From CAWGET01 sp963821715 (GTDB lineage: Bacteria > Bacteroidota > Ignavibacteria > Ignavibacteriales > Melioribacteraceae): 64,000 nucleotides of DNA. Under the pieces are notes generated by a model. The model was not told where the DNA came from. It did no database searches and saw only the letters and a list, made by a program, of their open reading frames with translations. Shown piece by piece: positions 17,439 to 26,716 of this stretch (its first letter is position 1; every line of letters starts with the position of its first letter). The stretch spans positions 186,001 to 250,000 of the forward strand of contig CAWGET010000002.1 of assembly GCA_963821715.1 (NCBI GenBank), read 5' to 3'. Made by a program: the position numbers and the translations under genes.

Positions 17439-18539
17439 TCAAAATTCTTCTTTTGAAAGAAATATTGTTCTGCCGTTAACTCCGGCAATTCGGAAATCCG
17501 TTTGAAGATTGGATGCAATCAGTTTAATTTCTCCTCCGGATACGTCTATAATATCTATATGATATTTTCTTTCATATTTTCCGCCGAACATCGAAGAGAA
17601 GTAATTTTCGTGCGGTTCAAGTATTGTAATTAAGAGCAGGTCTTCAATAATATGTAAACTTACAGGTTTGGAAAAAGAGGCTATTACTTCGCCAATCTTT
17701 TGTGTATCGTAATTGGATTGATTGTTTGAGATTGAGAGATCGTTAATGCCGGTTAAAGGAAATTTGGTAAAGTTTTCAGCTTCAATTTCGACGGAATTTA
17801 TTTTTTCTCCATTTGAATTAAAAATATTTAGGACGTAAAATCCTTCCTGCGTCATCGCGTAAATTTTATCTTCTGATATGGCAAACGGCGCAAATTTTTC
17901 CGTTGGTCTTGCAAATAATCCTTTAGTAAAATCCAGCTTTTCGTTATACCCGAGAAAGCTGTTTTGCAGCTCGTATTTCTCATCATAAAAATTGAGATAT
18001 TTAATGTCGCTATATTCTAAAAATCCGTAGTTCTTCAAAGAAGAGCCGTCCGTTAAATTTCTCTCGGCGGAAATCAAAAATTTTCCATCCTTCAGAATTC
18101 CAATCTGTTCTGGGTTCCTATGAACAAAACTTAAGCGGTTATCTTTAACAAATTTTAGTTTGGAATTAAATTCTCCAACTTCGCTCCCCAAATAATCAAC
18201 AATGTATAAATTTCCCCGGGAATCCGTAGTGAAATCGGCAATCATATTGTATTCGCCGGGACCGGTTCCTTTTTTAGCGATTGTCTTTACAAAATTAAAG
18301 GAATTATCAATTAATATTATTTGAGAATTGTAGGAATCGAGCAGCGAAAAACCTTCGTTAACCGGGGCTATTTTTTTTACGCTGAGCAGCTGGATTTCAT
18401 CGGGCACACCGATTTTTACAGTGTCAATATCTTCTAAATAAGAAAAAAATGTGTTTGAATTTTTAGAAGCTTCTGATTTTTCATCGTTGGAACCGCAGCT
18501 AAAAAGAAATAATACTGTTAAAAATAATAATATTTTCAT
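17439..18539 (-). CDS. 6-bladed beta-propeller lipoprotein (BF3164-like)
   Basis: This 366 aa protein has a lipoprotein signal peptide (LLFLTVLFLFSCGSND, lipid Cys at about 15). It shows the family signature KTIAKKGTGPGEYNMIADF (about 85-105) followed by TDSRGNLYIVDYLGSEVGEF. Later blades include ILKDGKFLISAERNLTDGS and EDKIYAMTQEGFYVLNIF. It is the first of the run of three propeller genes on the minus strand. It is 900 bases or more from the nearest other operon. Cell-surface or periplasmic lipoprotein; function not established. Confidence 0.85.
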   Translation of the reverse strand: MKILLFLTVLFLFSCGSNDEKSEASKNSNTFFSYLEDIDTVKIGVPDEIQLLSVKKIAPVNEGFSLLDSYNSQIILIDNSFNFVKTIAKKGTGPGEYNMIADFTTDSRGNLYIVDYLGSEVGEFNSKLKFVKDNRLSFVHRNPEQIGILKDGKFLISAERNLTDGSSLKNYGFLEYSDIKYLNFYDEKYELQNSFLGYNEKLDFTKGLFARPTEKFAPFAISEDKIYAMTQEGFYVLNIFNSNGEKINSVEIEAENFTKFPLTGINDLSISNNQSNYDTQKIGEVIASFSKPVSLHIIEDLLLITILEPHENYFSSMFGGKYERKYHIDIIDVSGGEIKLIASNLQTDFRIAGVNGRTIFLSKEEF

Positions 18540-19102
18540 TAGAAAAACCTTATTTGAGATGGGTTTGAATAAAAATTTAAATTATCTTGTGGCGGAAATG
18601 AAACCGAATTGTAAAAAATTAAGAAGTTAAAAAGAAAGAATTCTTTCATTTCTGAAATCCCAGGTTACAATAATAAAATTAATATAACTGTTTAGAAATA
18701 GCAAATCCTAACCAAAGCCGGTAAATTGCTATTTCCTAAATGTTTTGCGGAAATTCTTTTGAAATAAAAATAATACCATTGTAGAAATTTTTAATGCAAA
18801 GTCTCTTCTTGCTATTTAATTTTCATTCGCCGCTTTTATTCGTGCATTTGCGGCAGATTGTTTTATCTATTTGCGCATCGCTTAAATTACTGCCGCGAGT
18901 ACGCGAATGATTATGGAATTGTACAAATGGGATTTTTTTTGTAATACGATTTGTAAAATTTATTAATTTGAGAAGATATAGTTACAATTAGACAAATTTG
19001 GAGCGGCAAAAATTGTATAGCGGTATAATAAAACAAGAGACGCAATTTACGGCGTCTTTACAATTCATCTAAAAAAAAGTTTTTGAAGTTAAGAAAAAAC
19101 TT
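18540..19102. other. 563-base intergenic region with hairpins only
   Basis: No gene is visible. It contains GAAATAGCAA/TTGCTATTTC arms about 27 bases apart (about 18691-18735), an imperfect CGCGAAT/ATTCG-rich inverted pair around 18829-18910, and AGACGC-AATTTACG-GCGTCT at 19038-19057. The last lies 46 bases after the UDP-sugar gene's stop and followed by AT-rich DNA. The last hairpin belongs with the AGAGACG/CGTCT palindromes at 46535 and 57904 and may terminate the polysaccharide operon. Confidence 0.5.
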
Positions 19103-20053
19103 TTAATTTTTATTTTTTAACGCGTTCTTAAAATATTCAATAGTAACTTTCAACCCTTCTTCCCTTTTTACTTTCGGTTCCCAGTCTAAAATTCTTTTCG
19201 CTTTGGAAATATCGGGCTGGCGTACCTGAGGATCGTCAACCGGTAAATCTTTGTAAGTAATTTTACTATTTGAACCGGTAAGTTTAATTACTTCTTCCGC
19301 AAATTCTTTAATCGTAATTTCCGAAGGATTTCCGATATTCACCGGTTCTACTTCATCAGACATTAAGAGTTTAAAGATGCCGTTTATAAGATCATCGACA
19401 TAACAAAAACTTCTCGTTTGGCTTCCGTCTCCGAAGACTGTAAGTTCATCGCCGTTAAGCGCTTGGGAAACAAACGCAGGCAGCGCTCTTCCGTCTTGCA
19501 ATCTCATTCTCGGTCCGTAAGTGTTAAATATACGTACAATCCGCGTATCAACTTCATGAAACCTGTGATAAGCCATAGTTAAGGCTTCAGCAAAACGTTT
19601 AGCTTCGTCGTAAACTCCGCGCGGTCCAATTGGATTTACATTTCCCCAATATTCTTCATTTTGTGGATGGATCGCAGGATCGCCGTATACTTCGGATGTT
19701 GAAGCCAATAAAAATCTTGCGTTTTTTTCTTTAGCCAATCCAAGCGCTTTATGAGTGCCCAAAGAGCCGACCTTCATCGTCTGAATAGGAAGTTTCAAAT
19801 AATCGATTGGACTTGCAGGTGATGCAAAGTGCAATATATAATTTACATTACCCTTAACATGAATGTAATTTGTTATATCATGTTTAATAAAAGTAAAATC
19901 TTCGTTGCCGAATAAATGAGAAATATTATCGAGATGACCGGTTAAGAGATTATCAACACAAACTACTTTTAATCCTTCCTTCAATAATTTATCGCACAAA
20001 TGCGAACCGAGAAATCCGGCTCCTCCTGTAACAACCGCTGTTTTTTTTTCCAT
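19103..20053 (-). CDS. UDP-glucuronate decarboxylase (UDP-xylose synthase), extended SDR
   Basis: This 316 aa cytosolic NAD-dependent sugar-nucleotide enzyme converts UDP-glucuronate to UDP-xylose. The Rossmann motif VTGGAGFLGSHLCDKLL is at the N terminus. LHFASPASPIDYLKLPIQT (about 85-105) is characteristic of this subfamily. The catalytic Ser/Tyr/Lys triad lies in LASTSEVYGDP and GVYDEAKRFAEAL. RPDIxKA-type residues occur in VRQPDISKAKRILDWEP near the end. It is three bases after the Wzc-like gene, at the end of a polysaccharide export cluster, so it likely supplies a precursor for an exported polysaccharide. Confidence 0.9.
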   Translation of the reverse strand: MEKKTAVVTGGAGFLGSHLCDKLLKEGLKVVCVDNLLTGHLDNISHLFGNEDFTFIKHDITNYIHVKGNVNYILHFASPASPIDYLKLPIQTMKVGSLGTHKALGLAKEKNARFLLASTSEVYGDPAIHPQNEEYWGNVNPIGPRGVYDEAKRFAEALTMAYHRFHEVDTRIVRIFNTYGPRMRLQDGRALPAFVSQALNGDELTVFGDGSQTRSFCYVDDLINGIFKLLMSDEVEPVNIGNPSEITIKEFAEEVIKLTGSNSKITYKDLPVDDPQVRQPDISKAKRILDWEPKVKREEGLKVTIEYFKNALKNKN

Positions 20054-20055
20054 AA

Positions 20056-22300
20056 TTATTTATCAGCCTTTTCTGTAGGTTTAGAGTAATAATAGTAGTA
20101 TTTGTAATAGGAACCGTAACCGCTTCTGTAACTGAAGTTATTCAGCAAAACTCCGACGAACGATCCGTGATCGTGACTTAAAAGTTCAACGGATTTTTCC
20201 ATCAAATCTACTTCTGTTTTATTTGCGGAAACCACTAACACAGTCGCGTCAACCATTCTTGACAAAATTTCTGAATCTGTTACCGCGATAATAGGCGGTG
20301 AATCTATCACAACCAAATCAAAATCGCTTTTCAGTTTTTCCATAAACTCTTCCATCTGCTCAGATCCCAGTAATTCAGAAGGATTCGGAGGAATTGTTCC
20401 TGCTGTGATGTAATAAAAATTATTCAGCTCAGAGGTACGAATAATTTCTTCGTAAGAAGCTTGATCGAAAAAATAATCCGTAAATCCCGGAAAGCGTTTA
20501 TCGCCGAAAACGGTATGAACTCTCGGCTTTCTTAAATCGCAATCCACATAAACAACTTTTTTACCTGTCTGAGCAAAACTTCCGGCGAGATTTAAGCTTA
20601 CCAAAGTTTTACCTTCCTGGGGCGTTGAGGAAGTAGTTAAGATTGTTCTGATTTTATCTTTGCCAATTTTTGAAAACTGAATTCTCGTTCTGAAAGCACG
20701 GAATGCTTCGCTTGGAATCGAATCGGGACGTTTAGCTACAATAAATTCCATATCCTTTTTAGTTTCGGCATTCAATCCTTCAATCTGCGGAATCCAAGCC
20801 AATACATTTATATTTTTATTTTGAATATCTTCCGGAGTTTTAATTGTGTTATCGAAATAATCTCTTACGAAAGCAAATCCCAATCCCATTCCTACTCCTA
20901 GAACTAATCCGATAAGAATTATCATCGCTCTGTTAGGTTTGGACGGTTTTTCGGGAACGCGAGCGTTATCTACGATTAAAACATTTCCCGGAGCGGATTT
21001 TTCATTAATCAAAGCTTCCTGATATTTTTCTTCAACTATTAAATATAATTTTTCAACTGCTGCTCTTTCTCTCTCCAAACGTGCTAAATCGATTGTGGTT
21101 TTAGGAAGTTTTTCAAATCGCTTATCATATTGATTTACAATTTGAGTTAACTGATTGTAGGAATTCTGAAGAGCTTGATATTGAACCTCTGTTTCGAGAA
21201 TTTTTTGCGTTAAACCCTTTATTTCCTCGGGACTAGAAGCGAATATACCTTCTTTGTATTCCTGAATTTTATTATCCAGTTTCGTGCGCAGATCGTTCAG
21301 CTTTGAATTATATTCTTCTACTAAAGCTTCCTGATTAATTCCGGTTGCGCTATTAGAAAGAGCAAGATCTCTCTGCATTTCGAGTTTGGCAATTTGTTCC
21401 TGAAGTGATTTCAAATAAGGTTCGGTCGCAAATTGATCGAGATATGCTTTTAATCTGGGATTCTGATTTTCAAGTTCTTGTTTGTATTTCTGCAAAGTCT
21501 CTTTTGCAATTGTCATCTCAATATTGGTTGCGTTTTTCTGCGACTCAAAATCAGTCATCTGATCGATAAGAGCCTTAGCCTGCGCGTCTAAGTTCTACAA
21601 TTCCCCCTTCTTCCTGAAATAGCTGCAGCGCATTTTCGGAAGAACGTAATTCTTCCAATTTAGATTTTCTTTGATCGGATAGAAACTCGCGTACGGAAAT
21701 CAATTGCTGTCTGTTTATCAAAAGGTTTAATTCGCGGTAAGCGTCGGCGTAATCATTGGCTATCATAGCCGCTTCAACCGGAGACGGGGATTCTACGCTT
21801 ATCTCCACAAAATCCAATCCCCTTTTCTGTTCAATTTCAACAGTCGAAGAAAGCATATCCACAATTTCCATTTTAGGCTTAACATCTTCCTTCGTAAGAG
21901 TTTTATCATTATTATCTTCTACTATAAGCGAGAATTTATCTTTGTCATCGGCTTTTATGTATTTTGAAACCAGATCGTTTGCTACTCGTTCCCTTACCCT
22001 AAAACTTTTAAGCAGTTCAATTTCATTCGCTACAAAACGGTCGCTTCCAAAATCCTGAAATTCCGGCATCAATGGCGATTCAAGGATATTTCCCTGAGGT
22101 TTGGATAGTTTAAGCGTTGTTGTCGATCTGTAAATGTCTGTTGCCGTAACGGCGTATAGTACAGCAACTATTAATCCGGCTAAACTTATTATAAGAACAG
22201 GAGCCAGGTTTTGTCTAATCAGATTCAAATAATCCTTGAAGGTTCTCGTATCTCCTTCGTTGAATAAATCGTATCTATTGTTATTGTTATTGTTTTCCAC
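20056..22300 (-). pseudogene. Wzc-like polysaccharide co-polymerase / tyrosine autokinase, interrupted by a frameshift
   Basis: This is an inner-membrane regulator of polysaccharide chain export of about 748 aa when joined. The N-terminal frame (22300-21575) has the Wzz chain-length domain: TM1 at about 32-52, and the stop after EEGGIVELRRAG. The second frame continues LDAQAKALIDQMTDFESQ through a long coiled coil, a second TM (MIILIGLVLGVGMGLGFAFV) and a BY-kinase domain. The kinase domain shows Walker A STPQEGKTLVSLNLA, Walker A' VVYVDCDLRKPR, Walker B DLVVIDSPP and a Tyr-rich tail (YKYYYYYS). Removing one base near 21592 joins VELDAQAKAL perfectly. It lies nine bases after the SLBB protein gene. 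Either a sequencing error or a split protein; some BY-kinases are naturally two-part, but here the break is inside the coiled coil. Confidence 0.85.
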
Positions 22301-22308
22301 TACTTCCC

Positions 22309-22827
22309 CTACTTGGCTATATTAATTATTAAAATACTTAAAGAAATTAATGCTGAAAAAACCGAGAGCGAAATGGAAAACCAGTCTCTAAAATAAAGCC
22401 TCGGCTCTCCCGGAACCAGCAGAATATCTCCTGCCGTCAGCTCAGGAATATTATTCGTTTGTCTTGTAAGATCCTCTTCCCACAAGAGATCGTTATAACT
22501 GAACTTAATCAATTTCTGTGTTGAATCTTCCATCGTTCGGTAAATTCTTAAATCTTCTAATCTTGCGTCGTCTGTCGGTCCGCCTGTATAACTTAGCATA
22601 TCGCTTACAGTTGTGTTAATCGGTACAAGATATCTTCCGGGGTATTTAACAAATCCCCAAACTCCAATCTTAATATTAACGCTTTCGGGATCGGAATAAT
22701 CAAAATATCCACCTTGGGTTCTCTGCATTCCAACTGTACTTGAGCCGATTTCGTAATCTTTTACCTGCGAAAAAACCGATGAAGAAATTATCAGCATAAC
22801 TAAAATTAATAATGAAGAACGGTTCAT
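22309..22827 (-). CDS. Short polysaccharide export protein with SLBB domain
   Basis: This 172 aa protein has a signal peptide (LLILVMLIISSSVFSQ) and one SLBB domain: KIGVWGFVKYPGRYLVPINT, TVSDMLSYTGGPTDDARLED and GDILLVPGEPRLYFRD. A C-terminal TM helix (SISLSVFSALISLSILIINI) follows. It is much shorter than Wza (about 380 aa) and lacks the N-terminal Poly_export domain, so it may be an inner-membrane-tethered auxiliary of the exporter. It is immediately upstream of the Wzc-like gene in the same operon. Confidence 0.85.
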   Translation of the reverse strand: MNRSSLLILVMLIISSSVFSQVKDYEIGSSTVGMQRTQGGYFDYSDPESVNIKIGVWGFVKYPGRYLVPINTTVSDMLSYTGGPTDDARLEDLRIYRTMEDSTQKLIKFSYNDLLWEEDLTRQTNNIPELTAGDILLVPGEPRLYFRDWFSISLSVFSALISLSILIINIAK

Positions 22828-22849
22828 TAAAAAGCCTTTATTTTATTGA

Positions 22850-23722
22850 TCAATGAAATTTTTTAATTTTTAAATTTATGTTCCTTGTCGAGAGATAACT
22901 ACCTAATAATCCCAAAAAAGTTCCAAGAATGAAAACCAGCAATATAATGATTTCATAAAATTTATTGTAATTTAAATTTAAATCTAAATAATTTAAGAAA
23001 TATTTAGCGGTAAGCAAAATTCCTACTACTAAACTGCCCGCAAAAAACCCGATAATTATTCCGCGCAGATGAAGCGGTATTTTTATGGAAGAAAGTTTGG
23101 CTCCCACTAACTTCATCGTTTCATACTTTAACTCATTAGCCGAAATAATAAGCTTATTGGTTGAGTAGACAAGATAAACAGAAATAATCGCTATTATTAT
23201 CGAAAAAATATAAATAAACTTTTGCGATGATCGTAAATAACTTAAAATTTTTAATCCAAGTCCGGAATTAAAAACGACATCGCTTATTCCGCTCTTTTTA
23301 CGCTGTTCTTCAATAAAACCATTTATTGTTGATTCCGATAAAATCTCACTATCGAATTTAATAATAAAAGATCTGGGAAGCGGATTATCTTTCAGGATTT
23401 GTTTGAAATCATCTCCTGTTTCTTTTATGAATGTTTCAGCCGCATCTTCTTTCGAAACGAAGTTAACTGAGGCAACAGCTTTATCCATTTCAATTTGCGC
23501 ACGCATCTCTTCAACCTTTTGTGATGAAAGAGAATCTTCCAAAAAAAGATTAAGTTCTATTTTACTTTTGTACGATTCAGAAAATTTATTTACAAGAAAA
23601 ATAGACGCCAGAGATCCGAGGATAAATAGAATTGAGATAGCTGTAGTAAATATTGTGAAGAGCGAAGATAACTTCGCGGATTTAAATGTTCGGAATGCTT
23701 CTTTAAAATAGAAAATAATCAT
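22850..23722 (-). CDS. ftsX: Cell division protein FtsX
   Basis: This 290 aa permease-like inner-membrane protein works with the ATPase FtsE to activate cell-wall hydrolases at the septum. It shows TM1 at about 20-43, a periplasmic domain (SYKSKIELNLFLEDSLSSQK, typical 'vFLxxd' start), then three TM helices with the FtsX fold (EKKYE-like NELKYETMKLVGAKLSSIK between TM2 and TM3). Length matches the family. FtsE is not next to it. It lies five bases after the lipoprotein gene at 23728 and upstream of the polysaccharide genes. Confidence 0.92.
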   Translation of the reverse strand: MIIFYFKEAFRTFKSAKLSSLFTIFTTAISILFILGSLASIFLVNKFSESYKSKIELNLFLEDSLSSQKVEEMRAQIEMDKAVASVNFVSKEDAAETFIKETGDDFKQILKDNPLPRSFIIKFDSEILSESTINGFIEEQRKKSGISDVVFNSGLGLKILSYLRSSQKFIYIFSIIIAIISVYLVYSTNKLIISANELKYETMKLVGAKLSSIKIPLHLRGIIIGFFAGSLVVGILLTAKYFLNYLDLNLNYNKFYEIIILLVFILGTFLGLLGSYLSTRNINLKIKKFH

Positions 23723-23727
23723 CTCGG

Positions 23728-24219
23728 CTAAAAGTTAGATTCGTCGTTCCAGCGAGTAATCTGCCATTTATTACCGCTCTTTTTTAATATCATATTTACC
23801 CTTCCGTCAATATTTTCGATGTCAGTCGGATTAAAGGTAACGGTTAAATTAAAACTTCGCACAATATTCGTCGAGTCGCCCGAAATTGATACAATCCTGT
23901 TCCAGATCAAATCGAGGCGTTGAGTATTGCTGAATAATCCGTCGGTAGCGCGCATCTCTTCGTCTCTTCCCCAGGAAACATTGTGGTTCAGCTTGTAATC
24001 AAAATATGTAAAAATGAAATCGGATGCGAGAAGATTTCCGTAGATAGTTGTGTCTTTAAATGTATAAGCATATTTCAAATTTTCGAAGACTCCTTCTACT
24101 GATGATTGATCGCTAATCCGGAAACCATCGTTACCTATGGTCTGGTCAAGTTGAGGAGCAAAAGGATTAATACATCCAGCCAAAGAAACAATCAATAATA
24201 TTTTCCATAAATTTTTAAT
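23728..24219 (-). CDS. Lipoprotein with NTF2-like domain (likely ATT start)
   Basis: Reading from ATT 24219 gives the ideal lipoprotein leader (M)KNLWKILLIVSLAGC, with positive n-region, hydrophobic h-region and lipobox LAGC. The start follows AAGGA by seven bases. The ATT overlaps the TAA of the previous gene as ATTAA. The TTG at 24195 would leave only MIVSLAGC, without a charged n-region. The mature part (SVEGVFENLKYAYTFKDTTI...KWQITRWNDE) resembles the preceding lipoprotein (PEILFENLKSSFQEKIVENY...QWVIAEWRDF), so the two are paralogues, probably NTF2-like or nuclear-transport-factor-type folds. Function is unknown. Confidence 0.75.
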   Translation of the reverse strand: MKNLWKILLIVSLAGCINPFAPQLDQTIGNDGFRISDQSSVEGVFENLKYAYTFKDTTIYGNLLASDFIFTYFDYKLNHNVSWGRDEEMRATDGLFSNTQRLDLIWNRIVSISGDSTNIVRSFNLTVTFNPTDIENIDGRVNMILKKSGNKWQITRWNDESNF

Positions 24220-24787
24220 ATGTTATTCCTTTTAAATCACTCCAGCTTGGTAAGTCTTCCTTCTGGAAATCTCTCCATTCAGCAATAACCCACTGATTTC
24301 TTTCGTCGCGGATTATCTTGAACTCTAGTGAACCTTCATAAATACTCTGAAGAGTTTCGCTCTTCGGTTCAAGAAGAAGATTATACTCTATCTCATAATT
24401 TGCGCTATCGCCCCGCGGAGAGGCAATTTTAATTTCGAGATTCAAATTTATCCGGGAATCTTCAACAACTTCAGAAATCATTTTACGGAAATACTGCTCT
24501 TCCGATCTTATATTCCATTCCTCCCAGTTTACGGGATAAGTTGCCGCTCCGGCTGATGGAATAAATCTGAAGTTTCTTTCGGTATAAACCGGATCTACAA
24601 AGCACGCGACATAATTCTCTACAATTTTTTCTTGGAAAGAACTTTTTAAATTTTCAAATAAAATTTCGGGAGTAGTAGCCGGAGTAAAACTTGCCCTGCT
24701 TATTGTGGGCTCTTCCGGCGAACGGGTTGTGAAAAGATCGCATCCCGCAATAAAAAGAAGAATCGATATGAAAAAATATTTTTTCAT
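24215..24787 (-). CDS. Lipoprotein with NTF2-like domain
   Basis: This 190 aa protein has a lipoprotein signal peptide (YFFISILLFIAGCDLF). The mature domain begins TPEILFENLKSSFQEKI and ends NQWVIAEWRDFQ, the start and end pattern of small NTF2/SnoaL-like cone-shaped domains. It is paralogous with the next gene downstream. It overlaps the methyltransferase gene by four bases at its start (ATGA). It is embedded in the recR-ftsX operon; no function is assigned. Confidence 0.8.
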   Translation of the reverse strand: MKKYFFISILLFIAGCDLFTTRSPEEPTISRASFTPATTPEILFENLKSSFQEKIVENYVACFVDPVYTERNFRFIPSAGAATYPVNWEEWNIRSEEQYFRKMISEVVEDSRINLNLEIKIASPRGDSANYEIEYNLLLEPKSETLQSIYEGSLEFKIIRDERNQWVIAEWRDFQKEDLPSWSDLKGITY

Positions 24788-25518
24788 TTTTTTGCTAATA
24801 TTATTAATCTTTCAGATTCATATTCGTTGTAAGAATCTCCTTCATAATTTCCCAAAACTTCAACAATATTTAATTTATTCTCTTTTAGTCGGTTAATTAT
24901 TTCAATTGAAGAATAAAGTTTTACCGATTCAAAATAATCATTTGTTTCGCTGCCGGATTCAATTGTAATTTTTTTTACAACTCTCCCATTTTCTATTTTT
25001 CTATTTTCCGATATGTGTTTACCGTTAATCCACTTATCTGAACTCGGGATTAAATTTTCTTCAACGAAATTTTTATTGAGAAAATCGAAAACAAAGTATC
25101 CGCCATCTTTAAGCAGATCGTTTAATTTATCGAAAAACGAAAAATTCTCTTCATCGCTTTCAAAATAACCAAAACTCGTAAAAATATTTAAAACCAAATC
25201 GAAAGTTTTTTGTGAAGAAAAACTTCTAATATCGGAGTGTATAAAATCGATATCCAAATTTTCTTCCATCGCTCGGTTGCGCGCAACCTTAAGCAGCCCT
25301 TCGCTTAAATCAAACGCTGTAACAGAAAATCCTTTTTTAGCGAGCATTATGGAATGCCTTCCGGCCCCGCAAGCAGCGTCTAGAACTTCAGCACGTTCAG
25401 GAATTTCAATTCTTTTTAATATTGAATTTAAAAATATTTCTGCGTCTTCATCGTCGCGATGATTATAAACATTCAGATATTCTTCTGAACCGAACCACTC
25501 CTTAAACCAATTTTGCAT
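24784..25518 (-). CDS. Class I SAM-dependent methyltransferase
   Basis: This is a cytosolic Rossmann-fold methyltransferase of about 244 aa. SAM-binding motif I is VLDAACGAGRHSIMLAKKG (about 40-58). Motif II lies in VTAFDLSEGLLKVARNRA, and the later motif in FDLVLNIFTSFGYFES. The pattern is of the ubiE/YqeM-like group; the substrate is not predictable. ATG 25518 overlaps the recR stop (TGATG), so that start is preferred over GTG 25521. Confidence 0.88.
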   Translation of the reverse strand: MQNWFKEWFGSEEYLNVYNHRDDEDAEIFLNSILKRIEIPERAEVLDAACGAGRHSIMLAKKGFSVTAFDLSEGLLKVARNRAMEENLDIDFIHSDIRSFSSQKTFDLVLNIFTSFGYFESDEENFSFFDKLNDLLKDGGYFVFDFLNKNFVEENLIPSSDKWINGKHISENRKIENGRVVKKITIESGSETNDYFESVKLYSSIEIINRLKENKLNIVEVLGNYEGDSYNEYESERLIILAKK

Positions 25519-26114
25519 CACAGAGTAATTCTTCCTAAAACCGCTCGCCCTATAGTGGCTTCATCGGCAAATTCAAGATCGCCGCCAACCGGAAGCCCGC
25601 GCGCGATTCGAGTAATTTTGACATCAAAATCTTTAAGATTTTTAGCGAGAAAAAGAGCCGTTGTTTCTCCTTCCGTATCAGGATTAAGCGCTAAAATAAC
25701 TTCTTTAATCTCTCCGTTTTGAATCCGGTTCAATAATTCTTTTATCTTCAGCACGTCCGCATTCTTTCCGCTTAGAGGAGACAGAACACCGCCTAATACA
25801 TGATAGAGTCCGTTATACTCATTCGTCCTCTCAATCGCTATAATATCGCTGGCTTCTTCCACAACGCATATAGAACTTTTATCCCGTTTCGGATTTTTGC
25901 AAACATCGCAAATTTCGTCTACGGAAATATTGTAACAAATATTGCAAAACTGAATTTTATCTTTCAAATCTACCAGTGAGTTTACTAGACTTTCTACTAT
26001 TTGTCTGTCGTTTTTAAGAAGATGAAGCGCAAGTCTCTGCGCGGTTTTTCTTCCTATTGAAGGCAGCTTACTCAACTCATCTATTGCAATTTGTAATGGT
26101 TCGGCAATCTGCAT
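25518..26114 (-). CDS. recR: Recombination protein RecR
   Basis: This 198 aa protein loads RecA at gaps with RecF/RecO. It shows helix-hairpin-helix LPSIGRKTAQRLALHLL (about 16-32), a four-Cys zinc finger CNICYNISVDEICDVC (about 57-72), and a Toprim domain SICVVEEASDIIAIERTNEY with the Walker-like HVLGGVLSPL. Length is the family standard. It overlaps ybaB by one base and the methyltransferase by one base, the common ybaB-recR arrangement. Confidence 0.97.
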   Translation of the reverse strand: MQIAEPLQIAIDELSKLPSIGRKTAQRLALHLLKNDRQIVESLVNSLVDLKDKIQFCNICYNISVDEICDVCKNPKRDKSSICVVEEASDIIAIERTNEYNGLYHVLGGVLSPLSGKNADVLKIKELLNRIQNGEIKEVILALNPDTEGETTALFLAKNLKDFDVKITRIARGLPVGGDLEFADEATIGRAVLGRITL

Positions 26115-26443
26115 TAAAATCCCGGTATATTCATTCCCGGAGGAATCATTCCTTTTGTAACTTTACCCATTTCCTCTTCGGCCATTTTACCCGCAGATTC
26201 CAGAGCTTTATTAACCGCAGCTACAACCAGGTCTTCAAGCATTTCCTTATCTCCGGAAGAAATAATTTCGGGATCTATTTCCAATTTTATTATTTCTTTT
26301 TTTCCGTTTGCCATGGCTTTTACCATTCCACCGCCGGCTTCTTCCTGAATTGTTTTATCTCCAAGTTCATTCTGAACCTTTTCCATTTCCGCTTGCATTT
26401 TCTGCACTTGCTTCAGCATTCCCTGCATTCCGCCTTTCATCAA
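26114..26443 (-). CDS. YbaB/EbfC family nucleoid-associated protein
   Basis: This 109 aa DNA-binding protein is of the YbaB family. MLKQVQKMQAEMEKVQNELG is the N-terminal helix, followed by the central ANGKKEIIKLEIDPEII strands and LVVAAVNKALESAGKMAEEE. It starts with MMKGGMQG. It heads the operon with recR, the usual partner. The 273-base gap upstream separates it from the divergent psd gene and must contain both promoters. That gap also holds an imperfect CCCTCTCTT/AAGAGCGGG stem near 26506. Confidence 0.92.
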   Translation of the reverse strand: MMKGGMQGMLKQVQKMQAEMEKVQNELGDKTIQEEAGGGMVKAMANGKKEIIKLEIDPEIISSGDKEMLEDLVVAAVNKALESAGKMAEEEMGKVTKGMIPPGMNIPGF

Positions 26444-26716
26444 TCCTCCTAAGTTAAAAAATGAAATTTGTTTGGATCTTTTTAATTTATTACTCTATTA
26501 AAATCTCCCTCTCTTTTTAAGAGCGGGATTAAAGGTGAGTTTGCTTCTAAAAATTAATCTAAACATCGCCTCTTGAAAATATTAAGAACATAAAACCAAT
26601 TTTATTATATTTAGAACAGAAAATTTAATAAAAAAAGACGTAAATTAGTAATCTTATTAACATTGCAATAGATTATTAGTTAATTAATTTTTTAACTAAA
26701 AGAAACATACATTTTT

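Noticed and set aside
21575..22300. A naturally two-part BY-kinase (separate transmembrane and kinase genes)
   Set aside because: The break is in the coiled coil of the periplasmic domain, not before the kinase, and a single-base change restores the motif; so a frameshift is more likely.
24195..24197. TTG as the start of the lipoprotein at 23728
   Set aside because: It would leave MIVSLAGC with no positive n-region; the ATT upstream gives a textbook leader with a well-spaced ribosome site.
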